A DNA stretch of 64,000 bases from Desulfosudis oleivorans. GTDB taxonomy: Bacteria; Desulfobacterota; Desulfobacteria; Desulfobacterales; SURF-7. Location: positions 207,465-271,464 of the forward strand of contig DYJD01000006.1 in the NCBI GenBank assembly GCA_020723325.1. The letters run 5' to 3'. The notes below the pieces were generated by a model, which saw only the letters and a list, made by a program, of their open reading frames with translations, made no database searches and had not been told where the DNA came from. Positions 1 to 11,952 of the stretch are shown in pieces; position 1 is the stretch's first letter; the number at the start of each line of letters is the position of its first letter. Made by a program: the position numbers and the translations under genes.

Positions 1-523
1 CTATATTCTCGCACCTGTGAATTTGAAAGTGGGGGATGCGATCATGTCCGGCCCCGCGGCGGACATCAAGCCCGGTAATGCATTACCCCTCAGCAACATT
101 CCCCTGGGCACCCAGATTCATAATATTGAACTCAAACTCGGCAAGGGCGGGCAGATTGTCCGCAGTGCCGGCGGATTTGCCCAGCTCATGGCCAAGGAAG
201 CACCCTATGCGCTGGTTAAATTGCCTTCCGGAGAAGTTCGCAAAGTTCTGATGAAATGCATGGCCACCATCGGCCAGGTCGGCAATGTCATCCACGAAAA
301 CATTTCACTCGGCAAAGCCGGTAGAAAACGTTGGCTGGGCAAGCGTCCCAAAGTACGCGGGGTTGCCATGAACCCGGTGGATCATCCCATGGGCGGCGGC
401 GAAGGCCGGTCATCCGGCGGACGGCACCCATGCTCGCCATGGGGTATGCCGACAAAAGGATATCGCACGCGGAAGAATAAAACCACCGACCGGTTCATCG
501 TTAAACGGCGGACAAAGAAATAA
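1..523 (+). CDS. rplB: 50S ribosomal protein L2, C-terminal part (5' truncated by window edge)
   Basis: Protein ends ...[41 protein letters not shown]..., the L2 C-terminal signature; followed by rpsS. Confidence 0.97.
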   Translation, partial: YILAPVNLKVGDAIMSGPAADIKPGNALPLSNIPLGTQIHNIELKLGKGGQIVRSAGGFAQLMAKEAPYALVKLPSGEVRKVLMKCMATIGQVGNVIHENISLGKAGRKRWLGKRPKVRGVAMNPVDHPMGGGEGRSSGGRHPCSPWGMPTKGYRTRKNKTTDRFIVKRRTKK

Positions 524-574
524 GCCATCAATGCCGTTGATTTGTACGGGTGGAAAGGAATTACAGGAGAGAAA

Positions 575-853
575 ATGCCAAGGTCATTGAAGAAAGGTCC
601 CTTTGTCGAGGCCAAGCTGGTTAAAAAAGTAACGACAGCCCAGGAAACCAGAAGCCACCAGGTCATTAAAACCTGGTCACGGCGCTCCACCATCATTCCG
701 GAAATGGTCGGCCTTACACTGGCCGTGCATAATGGAAAAAAGTTCATGCCGGTTTTTGTAACCGAAAACATGGTCGGGCACAAGCTGGGGGAATTTTCAC
801 CGACACGAACATTCCATGGTCATGCCGGCGATAAAAAAACTAAAGGGAAGTGA
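575..853 (+). CDS. rpsS: 30S ribosomal protein S19
   Basis: [22 protein letters not shown] at 575 chosen over upstream ORF start; operon position. Confidence 0.97.
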   Translation: MPRSLKKGPFVEAKLVKKVTTAQETRSHQVIKTWSRRSTIIPEMVGLTLAVHNGKKFMPVFVTENMVGHKLGEFSPTRTFHGHAGDKKTKGK

Positions 854-878
854 TTAAATTCAAAGGGAATGTCTGAAA

Positions 879-1217
879 ATGGAGACAAAAGCTGTTGCAA
901 AATACGTTCGCACCACTCCTCAAAAAGTGCGTATGATCATTGGGGCATTAAAAGGCAAACCAGTGCAGGCGGCCTTGAACAATCTAAGATTCATGCCGCA
1001 AAAGTCCGCCAAATTGGTTGAAAAAGTACTGCGCTCGGCCATTGCCAATGCAGATCACAATGCCAAATTGGACGTGGATGCGCTCATCGTTCGTAATGTC
1101 TTTGTCGATCAAGGCCCTGTTCTCAAACGATTCCGAGCCCGTGCGCGCGGACGGGGAGCCCGGATCCTGAAACGAACAAGCCATATTACCGTGATTGTGG
1201 CCGACGAAGCCAAATAA
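879..1217 (+). CDS. rplV: 50S ribosomal protein L22
   Basis: [21 protein letters not shown]... and [23 protein letters not shown]; operon position. Confidence 0.97.
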   Translation: METKAVAKYVRTTPQKVRMIIGALKGKPVQAALNNLRFMPQKSAKLVEKVLRSAIANADHNAKLDVDALIVRNVFVDQGPVLKRFRARARGRGARILKRTSHITVIVADEAK

Positions 1218-1236
1218 CTATTAAGGAGGAAATACC

Positions 1237-1890
1237 TTGGGCCAGAAAGTTAATCCGATTGGAATGCGAGTCGGCATCGTAAAAACCTGGGAATCGCGCT
1301 GGTACGCCGACAAAAATTATGCTGATTTCATTCTGGAGGATGATAAGATCCGGAATTTTGTCAAAAAGAAATTGTTTCACGCAGGTATCTCCCGAATCGA
1401 GATCGAACGCTCGTCCAAGCATGTAAGGTTGCGGGTTTATACCGCCCGGCCCGGTATTGTGATCGGCAAAAAAGGCGCAGAAATAGAGGTTCTGAAAAAA
1501 GAATTGAGCAAGCTGACTTCCCAGGAAATTTTTATTGATATCCAGGAAGTACGCAAACCTGAAGTGGATGCCCAGTTGGTTGCCGAGAACGTTGCCAGCC
1601 AATTGGAACGCCGGATAGCCTTTCGTCGCGCCATGAAGCGCGGGGTCACCTCGGCCATGCGGTTCGGCGCCCAGGGTGTGAAAATTATTTGTTCAGGCCG
1701 CCTCGGCGGAGCTGAAATGGCGCGGACCGAATGGTACCGGGAAGGCCGCGTTCCCTTGCACACACTGCGCGCCGACATTGATTACGGGACAACCCAGGCC
1801 AGGACTACTTATGGTGTGATCGGCGTCAAGGTTTTCATTTTCAAAGGTGAAATCCTTAAGAAAGATCAGCTCGAAAGTCCAGCTGAATAA
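1237..1890 (+). CDS. rpsC: 30S ribosomal protein S3 (TTG start)
   Basis: [33 protein letters not shown] domain [23 protein letters not shown] upstream of TTG. Confidence 0.97.
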   Translation: MGQKVNPIGMRVGIVKTWESRWYADKNYADFILEDDKIRNFVKKKLFHAGISRIEIERSSKHVRLRVYTARPGIVIGKKGAEIEVLKKELSKLTSQEIFIDIQEVRKPEVDAQLVAENVASQLERRIAFRRAMKRGVTSAMRFGAQGVKIICSGRLGGAEMARTEWYREGRVPLHTLRADIDYGTTQARTTYGVIGVKVFIFKGEILKKDQLESPAE

Positions 1891-1908
1891 GATACAGGAG
1901 AAGAGGAC

Positions 1909-2325
1909 ATGCTGAGTCCAAAGAAAGTAAAGTTCAGGAAACAACAACGCGGGCGCATGAAAGGCGCAGCCAACCGCGGCTCCACTCTGGTTTTTGGAGA
2001 ATTCGGTCTTCAAACCGTGGAATGCGGCATGATCACCGCCAAACAAATCGAGGCTGCCCGTATTGCCATGACCCGTCATGTAAAAAGGGGCGGGAAGATG
2101 TGGATCAAGATCTTTCCGGACAAGCCTTTTACCAAAAAACCGGCCGAAGTGCGCATGGGAAAAGGCAAGGGACCCACTGAAGGTTGGGGCGTGGTGGTCA
2201 GACCGGGCAAGATCCTTTATGAGATGGAAGGTGTCTCACGGGAGCTGGCAAAAGAGGCTTTCCGGCTTGCGGCCCATAAGTTGCCGGTTAAAACAAAATT
2301 CATCGAGAGGGGTGAGGCAAAATGA
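1909..2325 (+). CDS. rplP: 50S ribosomal protein L16
   Basis: [35 protein letters not shown]. Confidence 0.97.
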   Translation: MLSPKKVKFRKQQRGRMKGAANRGSTLVFGEFGLQTVECGMITAKQIEAARIAMTRHVKRGGKMWIKIFPDKPFTKKPAEVRMGKGKGPTEGWGVVVRPGKILYEMEGVSRELAKEAFRLAAHKLPVKTKFIERGEAK

Positions 2326-2516
2326 AAGCAAGTAAGATTCGGGAACTGGAACTCGATGAAATCAGGCAGCAATTGGCTTCCACCCGGGAAAGCCTGTTCA
2401 ATCTGCGCCTTCAGCACAAGACCGGTCAGCTTGAAAACTTAAGCATGCTGAAAAAAAGCCGGCGAGATATAGCGCGGATGGAAACCATTGCGCGCGAAAC
2501 AACTACTAAAAAATAA
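2322..2516 (+). CDS. rpmC: 50S ribosomal protein L29
   Basis: [43 protein letters not shown] overlap with rplP. Confidence 0.96.
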   Translation: MKASKIRELELDEIRQQLASTRESLFNLRLQHKTGQLENLSMLKKSRRDIARMETIARETTTKK

Positions 2517-2538
2517 CCAGAGAAATTGCACAGCCGCC

Positions 2539-2802
2539 ATGAAAAAACGTGAAATGAAAAGGCAAGTAGTCGGTACGGTCGTGAGCGATAAAATGCAGAA
2601 GACCGTCGTGGTTCAGGTTGAAAGACTTGTAAAGCATCGCCTTTATAAGAAGTTCATTTACAAGCGAAACACTTTTTCCGCTCATGATGAAACCAATGAT
2701 TGCCATGTGGGCGATAAGGTTTTGATTACGGAATCAAGACCGTTGAGCAAGACAAAACGTTGGCGCGTCAGCAAAGTTGTGGAAAGAGCGGCTTCAATAT
2801 AA
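2539..2802 (+). CDS. rpsQ: 30S ribosomal protein S17
   Basis: MKKREMKRQVVGTVVSDKMQKTVVVQVERLVKHRLYKKFI; internal ATG at 2539 chosen. Confidence 0.96.
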   Translation: MKKREMKRQVVGTVVSDKMQKTVVVQVERLVKHRLYKKFIYKRNTFSAHDETNDCHVGDKVLITESRPLSKTKRWRVSKVVERAASI

Positions 2803-2814
2803 GGAAACAGGAAG

Positions 2815-3183
2815 ATGATTCAGGCAGAGACAAGATTGACGGTTGCGGACAATTCCGGCGCCAAAGAAGTGTACTGCATTAAAGTGCTCGGCGGGTCCCG
2901 TCGGCGGTATGCCAAAGTCGGTGATGTCATCGTGGTTTCGGTTAAAGAGGCAATTCCCAACGCCAAAGTCAAAAAAGGCGAGGTGCTGAAGGCGGTGGTC
3001 GTTCGAACGAAAAAAGAGTTGCGCCGTACGGACGGTTCTTTTATTCGCTTCGATGATAATTCGGCTGTTTTGCTCAATGCGAGTATGGAACCCATCGGGA
3101 CGCGCATTTTCGGGCCGGTTGCGCGAGAATTGCGTGCCAAAAAATACATGAAAATTATTTCATTGGCCCCGGAAGTTTTATAG
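2815..3183 (+). CDS. rplN: 50S ribosomal protein L14
   Basis: [33 protein letters not shown]. Confidence 0.97.
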   Translation: MIQAETRLTVADNSGAKEVYCIKVLGGSRRRYAKVGDVIVVSVKEAIPNAKVKKGEVLKAVVVRTKKELRRTDGSFIRFDDNSAVLLNASMEPIGTRIFGPVARELRAKKYMKIISLAPEVL

Positions 3184-3215
3184 CATTCATAAGGGTCTCT
3201 GGGGAGAAGCGGCAA

Positions 3216-3545
3216 ATGATAAAAGATAATTGTTATATCAAAAAGAACGACAAGGTCAAAATCATCACCGGTAAAGATACGGGCAAAATCGGTAAGGTGC
3301 TGAAGGTCAACCGCAAGAAAAACCGGCTGCTGATCGAAAACATCAATATCATGAAAAAGCACAAAAAACCGGACATGCGCAATCGGCAGGGTGGCATTGT
3401 GGAGTTTGAAGCGCCCGTACATTGGTCCAATGTCATGGTGATGTGCAATCGCTGCGTGCGGCCTACGCGGATAAAATTCCAAATACTTGATGACGGCAAG
3501 AAAGTGCGTAAATGCCGTAAATGCAACGAGATACTAGATGCTTAA
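3216..3545 (+). CDS. rplX: 50S ribosomal protein L24
   Basis: [41 protein letters not shown]-terminal CxxC pairs. Confidence 0.96.
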   Translation: MIKDNCYIKKNDKVKIITGKDTGKIGKVLKVNRKKNRLLIENINIMKKHKKPDMRNRQGGIVEFEAPVHWSNVMVMCNRCVRPTRIKFQILDDGKKVRKCRKCNEILDA

Positions 3546-3586
3546 ATCGGAAGTATCCGCCCAGGATAGCGCTCCGGAGGAATAAG

Positions 3587-4126
3587 ATGTCACAGTTGAA
3601 ATCATATTACGAGGAAACAGTCGTACCGAGCTTGATGAAAACCTTTGCATACAAAAATGTGATGCAGGTGCCGAAGCTGGAGAAAGTCGTTTTGAATATG
3701 GGCTTAGGCGAAGCCATTCATAACATAAAAATCATGGATTCGGCGGTAGAGGAAATTAAAATCATTTCAGGACAGAAGCCGGTGATCCGGCGCGCTAAAA
3801 AATCCATTGCGGCTTTCAAACTCCGCGAAGGCATGCCTGTGGGCTGCATGGTCACCCTGCGCAAGAACCGCATGTACGATTTTTTAAACCGCCTGATGAA
3901 CATTGCCCTGCCGCGCGTCAGAGATTTCAAGGGGGTTTCCGGAAAAGCTTTTGACGGGCACGGCAATTACTCCCTCGGGATCAACGAGCAAATTATTTTT
4001 CCTGAAATCGAGTACGATAAGATCGATAAGATCAAAGGGCTTAATATTACAATCGTTACCAGCGCCAAAACGGATGCCGAAGGCAAGGAGCTGTTGAAGC
4101 AAATGGGCATGCCGTTTCGCAATTAA
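3587..4126 (+). CDS. rplE: 50S ribosomal protein L5
   Basis: [46 protein letters not shown] 3587 with AGGAGG-like SD. Confidence 0.97.
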   Translation: MSQLKSYYEETVVPSLMKTFAYKNVMQVPKLEKVVLNMGLGEAIHNIKIMDSAVEEIKIISGQKPVIRRAKKSIAAFKLREGMPVGCMVTLRKNRMYDFLNRLMNIALPRVRDFKGVSGKAFDGHGNYSLGINEQIIFPEIEYDKIDKIKGLNITIVTSAKTDAEGKELLKQMGMPFRN

Positions 4127-4180
4127 AAGCGGACCGCGGGAATATTAAAAAAGCGTGGAAGGTCCGCAAGGAGGAACAAC

Positions 4181-4366
4181 TTGGCTAAACTATCGCTAAA
4201 AATCAAAGCTGCGCGCAAACCGAAATTCGACGTAAGGGCGTATAACCGCTGCCCCATGTGCGGCCGTCCGCGCGCCTTTATGCGCAAGTTCGGAATTTGC
4301 CGGATTTGCTTTCGGAACCTTGCTTCCAGCGGCAGGCTTCCGGGTGTAATTAAATCAAGCTGGTAA
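4181..4366 (+). CDS. rpsZ: 30S ribosomal protein S14, zinc-binding type Z (TTG start)
   Basis: 61 aa with CPMCGRPR...CRICFR zinc motif; SD AAGGAGG. Confidence 0.96.
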   Translation: MAKLSLKIKAARKPKFDVRAYNRCPMCGRPRAFMRKFGICRICFRNLASSGRLPGVIKSSW

Positions 4367-4427
4367 CAAACAATTGTCCGAAGAGACAAGTAAAATATCA
4401 TAATGATGCAGTGTAACGGAGAGAAAC

Positions 4428-4826
4428 ATGACGATTAGCGATCCAATTGCCGACATGCTGACCCGCATTCGTAATGCCGGAAAGGCCAAATTCAGCAGTG
4501 TCGATATTCCCGGCTCAAAAATCACGCTGGAAATCGCCAAGCTGTTAAAGGACCAGGGGTATATCAAGAATTATAAATTCGTTAAGGACAACAAGCAAGG
4601 CATCCTGAAAATCTACTTGAAATATGACGGCCAGAATGCCCATACCATCAGCGGATTAAAGCGTGTCAGCAAGCCCAGTATTCGCCGTTACGTGGGGGTC
4701 AGTGATATCAAGCCGGTATTGAATGGAATGGGCACAGCCATTCTGTCCACATCAAAAGGTATCATGACGGACAAGCAGGCGCGGGAGGCCAACGTCGGCG
4801 GGGAAATTCTTTGCCAAGTTTGGTAA
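4428..4826 (+). CDS. rpsH: 30S ribosomal protein S8
   Basis: [22 protein letters not shown]...[20 protein letters not shown]. Confidence 0.97.
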   Translation: MTISDPIADMLTRIRNAGKAKFSSVDIPGSKITLEIAKLLKDQGYIKNYKFVKDNKQGILKIYLKYDGQNAHTISGLKRVSKPSIRRYVGVSDIKPVLNGMGTAILSTSKGIMTDKQAREANVGGEILCQVW

Positions 4827-4863
4827 TAGCAGGAACAAAGCCTGGCAGAATGAGGAGCAAGCA

Positions 4864-5400
4864 ATGTCTCGAGTAGGCAAAAAGCCGGTTAAAATTCCGG
4901 TTAAAACCAAAATAGCATACAAGGATCGGGTGATCACCGCCCAGGGCGAAAAAGGCAAATTGACCCTTGGTATCCACCCGGCTGTAGATTTGAAAATCGA
5001 TGACCAGTCCATCCAGGTCACCATGGAAGTTGAGAACCGCAAAAACCGTGCTCTGCAGGGTCTGACACGTTCGTTGGTGGCCAATATCATCACTGGTGTC
5101 AGCCAGGGTTTTGAGCGCAAACTAGAGATCAGCGGTATCGGTTATCGCGCTGAAGTGCAGGGTAAAAATATACTTTTTAACCTGGGATATTCACATCCCA
5201 TCACATTCCCGCTGCCTGAAGGCGTCACCGCAACGGTAGATAAATCCACTATCCGTTTGGCTGGTATCGACAAGGAATTACTGGGCAGAACAGCCGCAAC
5301 CATCCGGGAGTTGCGGCCGCCGGAACCTTACAAAGGCAAAGGCGTTAAGTACGCCGAAGAGCATATTCAACGCAAAGCCGGAAAAACAGGAACCAAATAA
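4864..5400 (+). CDS. rplF: 50S ribosomal protein L6
   Basis: MSRVGKKPVKIP...IRELRPPEPYKGKGVKYAEE. Confidence 0.97.
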   Translation: MSRVGKKPVKIPVKTKIAYKDRVITAQGEKGKLTLGIHPAVDLKIDDQSIQVTMEVENRKNRALQGLTRSLVANIITGVSQGFERKLEISGIGYRAEVQGKNILFNLGYSHPITFPLPEGVTATVDKSTIRLAGIDKELLGRTAATIRELRPPEPYKGKGVKYAEEHIQRKAGKTGTK

Positions 5401-5464
5401 AGTCGTTTTCAGGACCGGTCCAAGAAACCGTTCGCAGCGGCCGGTCCCATAAGGAAAAAGCAAG

Positions 5465-5833
5465 ATGGATTCAGCGATTAAGAGAAGACTGACGAGAATA
5501 AAGAAGAAGCAACGAGTGCGCAAGAAAGTCACCGGTACGCCCGAAAGACCGCGTTTATGCGTTTTTAGAAGTGCCAAGCATATGTACGCCCAAATCATCG
5601 ACGATGTTGCCGGTCATACCCTCGTTGCCGCCTCAACCTGCGAAAAAGAGGCGTTGGCAGGACAAAAATTCGACAGTAAAAAACTGGCCGCTGTTTTTGT
5701 CGGCAAGCTTGTCGCCGAGCGGGCCAAGGAAAAAGGCATTACCAAAGTTGTTTTTGACAGGAACGGTTATATTTACCACGGACGAATCAAAGCTGTATCT
5801 GACGGTGCCCGCGAAGCCGGTCTGATCTTTTAA
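5465..5833 (+). CDS. rplR: 50S ribosomal protein L18
   Basis: [31 protein letters not shown]. Confidence 0.97.
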   Translation: MDSAIKRRLTRIKKKQRVRKKVTGTPERPRLCVFRSAKHMYAQIIDDVAGHTLVAASTCEKEALAGQKFDSKKLAAVFVGKLVAERAKEKGITKVVFDRNGYIYHGRIKAVSDGAREAGLIF

Positions 5834-5866
5834 GGCGCGGACGGCAATATTTAAGGAGGGAGTCCC

Positions 5867-6364
5867 TTGTTTAAGCAGGAAAAAGACGAGAGCCAATTAA
5901 TCGATAAAGTAGTTTATATCAATCGTGTTGCCAAGGTTGTTAAGGGCGGCCGGCGCTTCAGTTTCAGCGCGATTGTTGTGGTGGGAGACGGTGAAGGGCG
6001 CGTGGGCTACGGCCTCGGTAAGGCCGGAGAAGTTCCGGAAGCCATTCGGAAAGGCGTTGAAAATGCCAAGAAGGAAATGGTCAATATTCCTATTGTGAAT
6101 GGCACGATCCCCTATGAGATTGTTGGTAAATTCGGAGCCGGAAGGGTCTTGCTGAAACCGGCCGGACCAGGGACGGGGGTAATTGCCGGTGGAGCGGTGC
6201 GGGCTGTGCTGGAAGCCGTGGGTATTCAAAATATTTTGACAAAATGCATGGGAACAAGTAATCCGCACAATGTCGTCAAAGCCACCATTGCCGGTTTGAG
6301 CCGCTTGCAAAGCAAGTCCCAGGTGGCGGCAAGACGGGGCCTTGCAGTGCAGGATCTGGCATAG
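5867..6364 (+). CDS. rpsE: 30S ribosomal protein S5 (TTG start)
   Basis: [50 protein letters not shown]. Confidence 0.97.
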   Translation: MFKQEKDESQLIDKVVYINRVAKVVKGGRRFSFSAIVVVGDGEGRVGYGLGKAGEVPEAIRKGVENAKKEMVNIPIVNGTIPYEIVGKFGAGRVLLKPAGPGTGVIAGGAVRAVLEAVGIQNILTKCMGTSNPHNVVKATIAGLSRLQSKSQVAARRGLAVQDLA

Positions 6365-6376
6365 AGAGAGGATGTT

Positions 6377-6571
6377 ATGGCTACAACCATCAGTGTCACG
6401 TTAATTAAAAGCAAAAGCGGCAGGCCACCAAAACATTCAAAAGTATTGCAGGGGATGGGACTGACCAAAATCAATAAAAGCATAATGCTTCAAGATACAC
6501 CGGCCAACCGAGGCATGGTTGACAAGGTGGCTCACCTTGTCAAAGTGGAGGTAAAGACAGATGAAACTTAA
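6377..6571 (+). CDS. rpmD: 50S ribosomal protein L30
   Basis: ISVTLIKSKSGRPPKHSKVLQGMGLTKINKSIMLQDTPANRGMVDKVAHLVKVE. Confidence 0.95.
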   Translation: MATTISVTLIKSKSGRPPKHSKVLQGMGLTKINKSIMLQDTPANRGMVDKVAHLVKVEVKTDET

Positions 6572-7001
6572 TGATTTGGCGCCGGCCCCGAAATCCACCA
6601 AAAACCGCAAACGGTTAGGCCGTGGGGTGGGTTCTGGTCAGGGAAAAACCGCCGGCCGCGGTTATAAAGGGCACAAGGCCCGTTCCGGCGGCACCACAAA
6701 GCCGGGATTCGAAGGCGGCCAGATGCCCATTCAACGCCGTCTTCCCAAACGCGGTTTTACCAATATTTTCAAGAAAGAATATGCCATCATCAACCTGGAT
6801 GACTTACAGAAATTCGAGCAGAACAGTGTTGTTGACGAGGCCGTGCTGATCCGGGCCGGGATTGTAAAAGGAAAACGCGCAGGAGTTAAATTGCTTGGCG
6901 ATGGAGCAATCAATCAGGCTCTGACAATCAAAGTTCATAAAGCCAGCCGCTCTGCCCAGGCAAAGATTGAGGCAGCCGGTGGGAAAGTCGAGGTAATCTA
7001 A
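6561..7001 (+). CDS. rplO: 50S ribosomal protein L15
   Basis: [43 protein letters not shown]. Confidence 0.97.
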   Translation: MKLNDLAPAPKSTKNRKRLGRGVGSGQGKTAGRGYKGHKARSGGTTKPGFEGGQMPIQRRLPKRGFTNIFKKEYAIINLDDLQKFEQNSVVDEAVLIRAGIVKGKRAGVKLLGDGAINQALTIKVHKASRSAQAKIEAAGGKVEVI

Positions 7002-7003
7002 CG

Positions 7004-8302
7004 ATGATCGGCGGCGGATTCCAAAACATATTTAAAATACCGGAACTCAAGAATAAAATACTGATAACGCTCGCGCTGCTTGCTGTTTACCGTGTGGGAG
7101 TGCATGTCCCGACCCCTGGCATTGATTCAGCCGCGCTTTCGCGAATATTCAGCGCCCATAAAGGTGGTATTCTAGGAATGTTCAACATGTTTTCCGGCGG
7201 GGCGTTGGAGAATTTATCCGTATTTGCATTGGGAATCATGCCGTATATCACTGCCTCGATCATTTTGCAGTTAATGACCGTAGTTATACCCCATCTGGAA
7301 CGCCTTTCCAAGGAGGGAGAACACGGTCGGAAAAAAATTACTCAATATACCCGCTATGGCACGGTGGTGCTGAGCATCATTCAAGGATTCGGCATTAGTG
7401 TTGGCTTGGAACAGATGGGCGCTGTCCTGGATCCGGGCTGGGGCTTCCGGCTGATGACGTTGCTGACACTGACCTCCGGCACGGCCTTCATCATGTGGCT
7501 GGGGGAACAAATCACCGAGCGTGGGATAGGCAACGGAATTTCACTGATCATTTTTGCGGGGATTGTAGCACGTTTGCCCGAGGCTGTCGTGAATACTATC
7601 CGGTTGCTGTTTTCCAACGAGATGGGCATTTTCAGTGTAATCATTTTATTGCTTCTCATGGTTATGGTGATCGGTGTCATCATTTTTGTGGAGCAAGGTC
7701 AGCGCCGGATTCCGGTCCAATACGCCAAGAGGGTAGTCGGCCGGAAAATGTATGGAGGGCAAAGCACCCATCTACCGATAAAAATTAATTCCGCGGGAGT
7801 CATTCCGCCTATTTTCGCCTCTTCACTGATGATGTTCCCTGCCACGGTGGCGAACTTCATAAAAATCCCAAGCATAAAGGCTTTTGTTTCAGCAATTACG
7901 CCCGGGAGCTGGCTCTATGAGATCATGTATGTGGGTTTTATTTGTTTTTTCTGTTTTTTTTATACAGCGGTGACCTTCAAGTCTGACGATGTTGCCGAAA
8001 ACATGAAAAAATACGGTGGCTTTATTCCCGGAATTCGCCCGGGCAAATCAACTGCGGATTATATCGACAAAGTATTGACACGGATAACTGTCGGGGGGGC
8101 CATCTATATATCTGTGATTTGCGTTCTGCCCTCAATCCTAATCACCCGGTTTCATGTTCCGTTCTATTTTGGTGGGACAGCATTACTGATCGTGGTGGGC
8201 GTGGCCATTGATACCGTAGCACAAATGGAATCCCACATGTTGACCCGTAATTACGAGGGGTTTTTGAAAAAGGGCACGATCCGATCGAGAAGCGGGAGAT
8301 AA
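7004..8302 (+). CDS. secY: Preprotein translocase subunit SecY
   Basis: 432 aa polytopic protein; [32 protein letters not shown]; follows rplO. Confidence 0.98.
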   Translation: MIGGGFQNIFKIPELKNKILITLALLAVYRVGVHVPTPGIDSAALSRIFSAHKGGILGMFNMFSGGALENLSVFALGIMPYITASIILQLMTVVIPHLERLSKEGEHGRKKITQYTRYGTVVLSIIQGFGISVGLEQMGAVLDPGWGFRLMTLLTLTSGTAFIMWLGEQITERGIGNGISLIIFAGIVARLPEAVVNTIRLLFSNEMGIFSVIILLLLMVMVIGVIIFVEQGQRRIPVQYAKRVVGRKMYGGQSTHLPIKINSAGVIPPIFASSLMMFPATVANFIKIPSIKAFVSAITPGSWLYEIMYVGFICFFCFFYTAVTFKSDDVAENMKKYGGFIPGIRPGKSTADYIDKVLTRITVGGAIYISVICVLPSILITRFHVPFYFGGTALLIVVGVAIDTVAQMESHMLTRNYEGFLKKGTIRSRSGR

Positions 8303-8383
8303 ACCGCTTAAAGGCGATTTAGGAACGACAGCAACGGGTAGCGCGGGAAAGATCCTGAAGACATGAAAGACGGAGACTGAAGA

Positions 8384-8602
8384 ATGGCCAAGGAGGAGGC
8401 GATCAAGGTGCAGGGCAAAGTTCTAGAAACTTTACCCAATGCAATGTTCAAGGTGGAGCTGGAAAACAAACACCAGGTGCTCGCTCATATTTCCGGAAAG
8501 ATGCGAATGCATTTTATTAAAATACTTCCAGGAGATACGGTTACGGTCGAACTTTCTCCGTACGATCTGACGCGCGGCAGAATTACGTACAGGGCAAAAT
8601 AG
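8384..8602 (+). CDS. infA: Translation initiation factor IF-1
   Basis: [70 protein letters not shown]. Confidence 0.97.
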   Translation: MAKEEAIKVQGKVLETLPNAMFKVELENKHQVLAHISGKMRMHFIKILPGDTVTVELSPYDLTRGRITYRAK

Positions 8603-8673
8603 GAGCAGTTTGTATAACCCATCCGATTCAGGATGGATTCGCGCATTGTGAAGCGGATGAGGAGAAAAAGAAT

Positions 8674-8787
8674 ATGAAAGTAAGAGCTTCAGTTAAAAGA
8701 ATTTGCAGCAAATGCAAAGTAGTACGCCGGAAAGGCGTCGTCAGAGTAATTTGCGAAAACAAACGCCATAAACAGCGGCAAGGATAG
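8674..8787 (+). CDS. rpmJ: 50S ribosomal protein L36 (37 aa, below the ORF-track size cutoff)
   Basis: Manual translation [45 protein letters not shown]. Confidence 0.97.
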   Translation: MKVRASVKRICSKCKVVRRKGVVRVICENKRHKQRQG

Positions 8788-8801
8788 AGGAGGAAAAAGC
8801 T

Positions 8802-9182
8802 TTGGCTAGAATTTCAGGTGTAGATTTACCGAAGCGGAAACGGGTGGAAATCGGGCTGACCTACATTTACGGCATCGGCTTGAGTACTTCAAAAAATATT
8901 CTTGGAAGACTCAAAATTGATCCAAACACCAAGACAGATGAATTGTCAGAGTCAGAGATCAACGAAATCCGCAAACTGATCACCAACGAGTATAAAGTGG
9001 AAGGTGAACTCAGGACCGATCTGTCCATGAGCATCAAACGTTTGATGGATCTTGGTTGCTACCGTGGTCTGCGTCATCGCAAGGCACTGCCGGTAAGGGG
9101 ACAACGCACCAAAACCAACGCCCGGACCCGCAAAGGTCCAAGACGTTCGGCAGTGAAGAAAAAAGGTGCTGCAACCAAGTAA
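8802..9182 (+). CDS. rpsM: 30S ribosomal protein S13 (TTG start)
   Basis: [29 protein letters not shown]...[29 protein letters not shown]. Confidence 0.97.
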   Translation: MARISGVDLPKRKRVEIGLTYIYGIGLSTSKNILGRLKIDPNTKTDELSESEINEIRKLITNEYKVEGELRTDLSMSIKRLMDLGCYRGLRHRKALPVRGQRTKTNARTRKGPRRSAVKKKGAATK

Positions 9183-9208
9183 ATTACTAGGAGATAAGGG
9201 CGTAATCC

Positions 9209-9595
9209 ATGCCGAAAAAAACCCGTGTAAAGAAAAAAGTAAAAAAGAATATTGCCAATGGTGTTGTTCATATCCAATCAACATTTAACAATACCATCGT
9301 TACCATAACGGATCAGACCGGAAACGTAATTTCATGGTCCAGCTCCGGTGTACAGGGCTTTAAAGGGTCCAGAAAAAGCACGCCGTTTGCTGCGCAAGTA
9401 GCCGCCGAAGATGCTGCCCGGAAAGCCATGGAGCATGGCATGCGCAGTGTGGAGGTTTATGTAAAAGGTCCGGGCGCCGGACGCGAATCAGCCCTCAGAG
9501 CGCTCCAAGCAGTCGGCTTTAATTTGCTTATGATCAAGGATGTTACACCGATTCCACACAATGGATGCAGGCCGCCGAAGCGGCGCAGAGTATAA
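9209..9595 (+). CDS. rpsK: 30S ribosomal protein S11
   Basis: [47 protein letters not shown]. Confidence 0.97.
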   Translation: MPKKTRVKKKVKKNIANGVVHIQSTFNNTIVTITDQTGNVISWSSSGVQGFKGSRKSTPFAAQVAAEDAARKAMEHGMRSVEVYVKGPGAGRESALRALQAVGFNLLMIKDVTPIPHNGCRPPKRRRV

Positions 9596-9653
9596 ATATA
9601 TCATTTGCTAGCGTACTTATCATCGCTCATAGGCGATTCAAGGGAGGAAAAAC

Positions 9654-10280
9654 TTGGCACGGTATCGAGGCTCGGTCTGCCGCTTGTGCAGACGCGAAAA
9701 TATGAAAATGTTCTTAAAAGGCGATCGTTGTTATTCCGATAAATGCGCCTTTGATCGGAGAAGCTATGCTCCCGGACAGCACGGGCAGCGACGTGGCAAA
9801 TATTCAGGATACGGCGTTCAATTGCGTGAAAAGCAGAAAGTCAAACGGATCTATGGATTGTCTGAAAAGCAATTCCATCTGACTTTTGAAAGCGCCGACC
9901 GTCAAAAGGGTATCACCGGCAGCAATCTACTGGTCGCTCTTGAACGACGTCTCGATAATGTTGTATTTCGTCTTGGCTTTGTCAATTCCCGAACCCAGGG
10001 TCGTCATTTTGTTCGCCACAATCATTTTCTTGTAAATGGGAAAAAGGTAAACATTCCCTCATATCAAGTAACGATGGGCGACGTTGTAGAAACTCGTGAA
10101 AAGAGTAAAAACGTTCAAAGCATCATCGATTCGATAAACGCGGTTGTCCGCCGAGGGTTGCCCCAATGGCTCGACCTTGACAAGGATAAGCAAAAAGGTA
10201 TGATCAAAACCTTGCCTACAAGGGAAGACATCACCACTCCGATCAAGGAACAACTGATCGTTGAACTGTATTCGAAATAA
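9654..10280 (+). CDS. rpsD: 30S ribosomal protein S4 (TTG start)
   Basis: [46 protein letters not shown]; zinc-type S4. Confidence 0.97.
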   Translation: MARYRGSVCRLCRRENMKMFLKGDRCYSDKCAFDRRSYAPGQHGQRRGKYSGYGVQLREKQKVKRIYGLSEKQFHLTFESADRQKGITGSNLLVALERRLDNVVFRLGFVNSRTQGRHFVRHNHFLVNGKKVNIPSYQVTMGDVVETREKSKNVQSIIDSINAVVRRGLPQWLDLDKDKQKGMIKTLPTREDITTPIKEQLIVELYSK

Positions 10281-10297
10281 ATTGCTCTTTGGTTGCC

Positions 10298-10326
10298 AAC
10301 CACCCATTTTCCAAGATTGGGTGGTT
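10298..10326 (+). promoter_or_regulatory. Intercistronic hairpin between rpsD and rpoA
   Basis: AACCACCCA...TGGGTGGTT inverted repeat, no U-tract following. Confidence 0.5.
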
Positions 10327-10380
10327 CAATATATAAATTGAATGCCGTTGCATTTCCTCTGAAAACGGAGAAAGAAAAAT

Positions 10381-11400
10381 ATGTCATCAAATGAACTCAT
10401 GTACATGAATTGGCGGGAGATGATCAAACCCAAAAAGGTCGAGGTCTCTTCCACGCCTTCCTATGGGAAATTCATTTGGGAACCACTTGAAAGAGGATTC
10501 GGCATTACGATCGGTAATTCATTGCGGCGTATTATACTCTCTTCTTTGCATGGCGCAGCGATTGTTTCCGTTAAAATCGAATCTGTCATGCATGAGTTTT
10601 CCGTAGTGGAAGGGGTCCTGGAAGATGTTTCGGAAATCCTGCTGAATCTTAAAGAGGTACGCCTGCGGGTCAAAGACTCTGAACCGAAAACATTGCACAT
10701 CAATGCCAAAGGTGAAAAACGTGTCACCGCCGCCGACATTATCAGTCCGGACGGCCGGGTGGAGATTCTGAACCCGGAAAGACATATCGCCACCCTGTCT
10801 GAAAATGCCGAGCTTAAAATGACCATGATCGTGAAAGTCGGAAAGGGATATTCGCTGGCCGAGTCCCATAAGGATTCGGAAGCGCCCATCGGCACAATCC
10901 CAATTGATGCGGTCTTTGCACCCATCAAACGCGTCAACTACGTTGTCGGTAATGCCCGCGTGGGTCAGCGTACGGATTATGACAAATTGACCTTCGAGGT
11001 TTGGACCGACGGCAGTATTTTGCCGGAAGATACAGTTTCCTATGCTGCCAAAATTCTCAAAGAACAGATGAATATTTTCATCAATTTCGATGAGGAGGCG
11101 GAACCCACCACATCTCGTAAAAAGGATGACGACAAGTCAAAGCAGTTCAATGAGAATTTATATCGCAATGTGGATGAACTGGAACTATCCGTTCGTAGCG
11201 CCAATTGCCTGAAGAATGCTGATATCCTTAAGATTTATCAGCTTGTTCAAAAAACCGAAGCCGATATGTTGAAGACTAAAAATTTCGGAAGAAAATCACT
11301 TAACGAAATCAAGGAAGTCCTAAACGAGATGGGCCTTTCTCTGGGGATGAAACTAGATGGATTCGTACCACCGGAAGAAAATGAAGAGGAAGGGGAGTAA
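10381..11400 (+). CDS. rpoA: DNA-directed RNA polymerase alpha subunit
   Basis: [22 protein letters not shown]; alpha-[43 protein letters not shown]. Confidence 0.98.
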   Translation: MSSNELMYMNWREMIKPKKVEVSSTPSYGKFIWEPLERGFGITIGNSLRRIILSSLHGAAIVSVKIESVMHEFSVVEGVLEDVSEILLNLKEVRLRVKDSEPKTLHINAKGEKRVTAADIISPDGRVEILNPERHIATLSENAELKMTMIVKVGKGYSLAESHKDSEAPIGTIPIDAVFAPIKRVNYVVGNARVGQRTDYDKLTFEVWTDGSILPEDTVSYAAKILKEQMNIFINFDEEAEPTTSRKKDDDKSKQFNENLYRNVDELELSVRSANCLKNADILKIYQLVQKTEADMLKTKNFGRKSLNEIKEVLNEMGLSLGMKLDGFVPPEENEEEGE

Positions 11401-11408
11401 ATAGTCCG

Positions 11409-11909
11409 ATGAGACATAGAAAAAGCGGTATCAAACTTAACAGGACCACCAGTCACAGGGAATCCATGTTCAAAAACATGGTCACTTCGTTATTCAAATA
11501 TGATCGCATTCAAACCACGGATGTCAAAGCCAAAGAGCTGAGAAGGCTGGCGGATAAAGTAATTACCCTGGCCAAACGCGGTGATTTACATGCCAGGCGG
11601 CAAGTATTGACCATCATCCGTGAAAAAGATGTTGTTCACAAGCTTTTTGAAGAGGTCGGGCAGCGCTTCAGCGCGACGACCAGCGGATATACGCGGATCG
11701 TTAAAACCGGATATCGGGCCGGAGATGCCGCGCCCATGTCCATGATCGAATTGATCGCTAAATCCGATGACAAAAAGCAGAAAAAGCAAAAGGACGAGAA
11801 AACAAAAACCAAAACTCCAAAAGCTGCGGCTGACCAGTCCCAAACCAAGGCCTCTACTTCCGCACCCAAAGGTGAGCCGGTTGCCCAAGCGGATGAGGCC
11901 AAAGCCTAA
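11409..11909 (+). CDS. rplQ: 50S ribosomal protein L17 with ~50-residue low-complexity C-terminal tail
   Basis: [59 protein letters not shown]; tail [35 protein letters not shown]. Confidence 0.97.
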   Translation: MRHRKSGIKLNRTTSHRESMFKNMVTSLFKYDRIQTTDVKAKELRRLADKVITLAKRGDLHARRQVLTIIREKDVVHKLFEEVGQRFSATTSGYTRIVKTGYRAGDAAPMSMIELIAKSDDKKQKKQKDEKTKTKTPKAAADQSQTKASTSAPKGEPVAQADEAKA

Positions 11910-11952
11910 GGATAGAATTTTCAATTCGATTTTTCCCATTGATCATTTTTCA

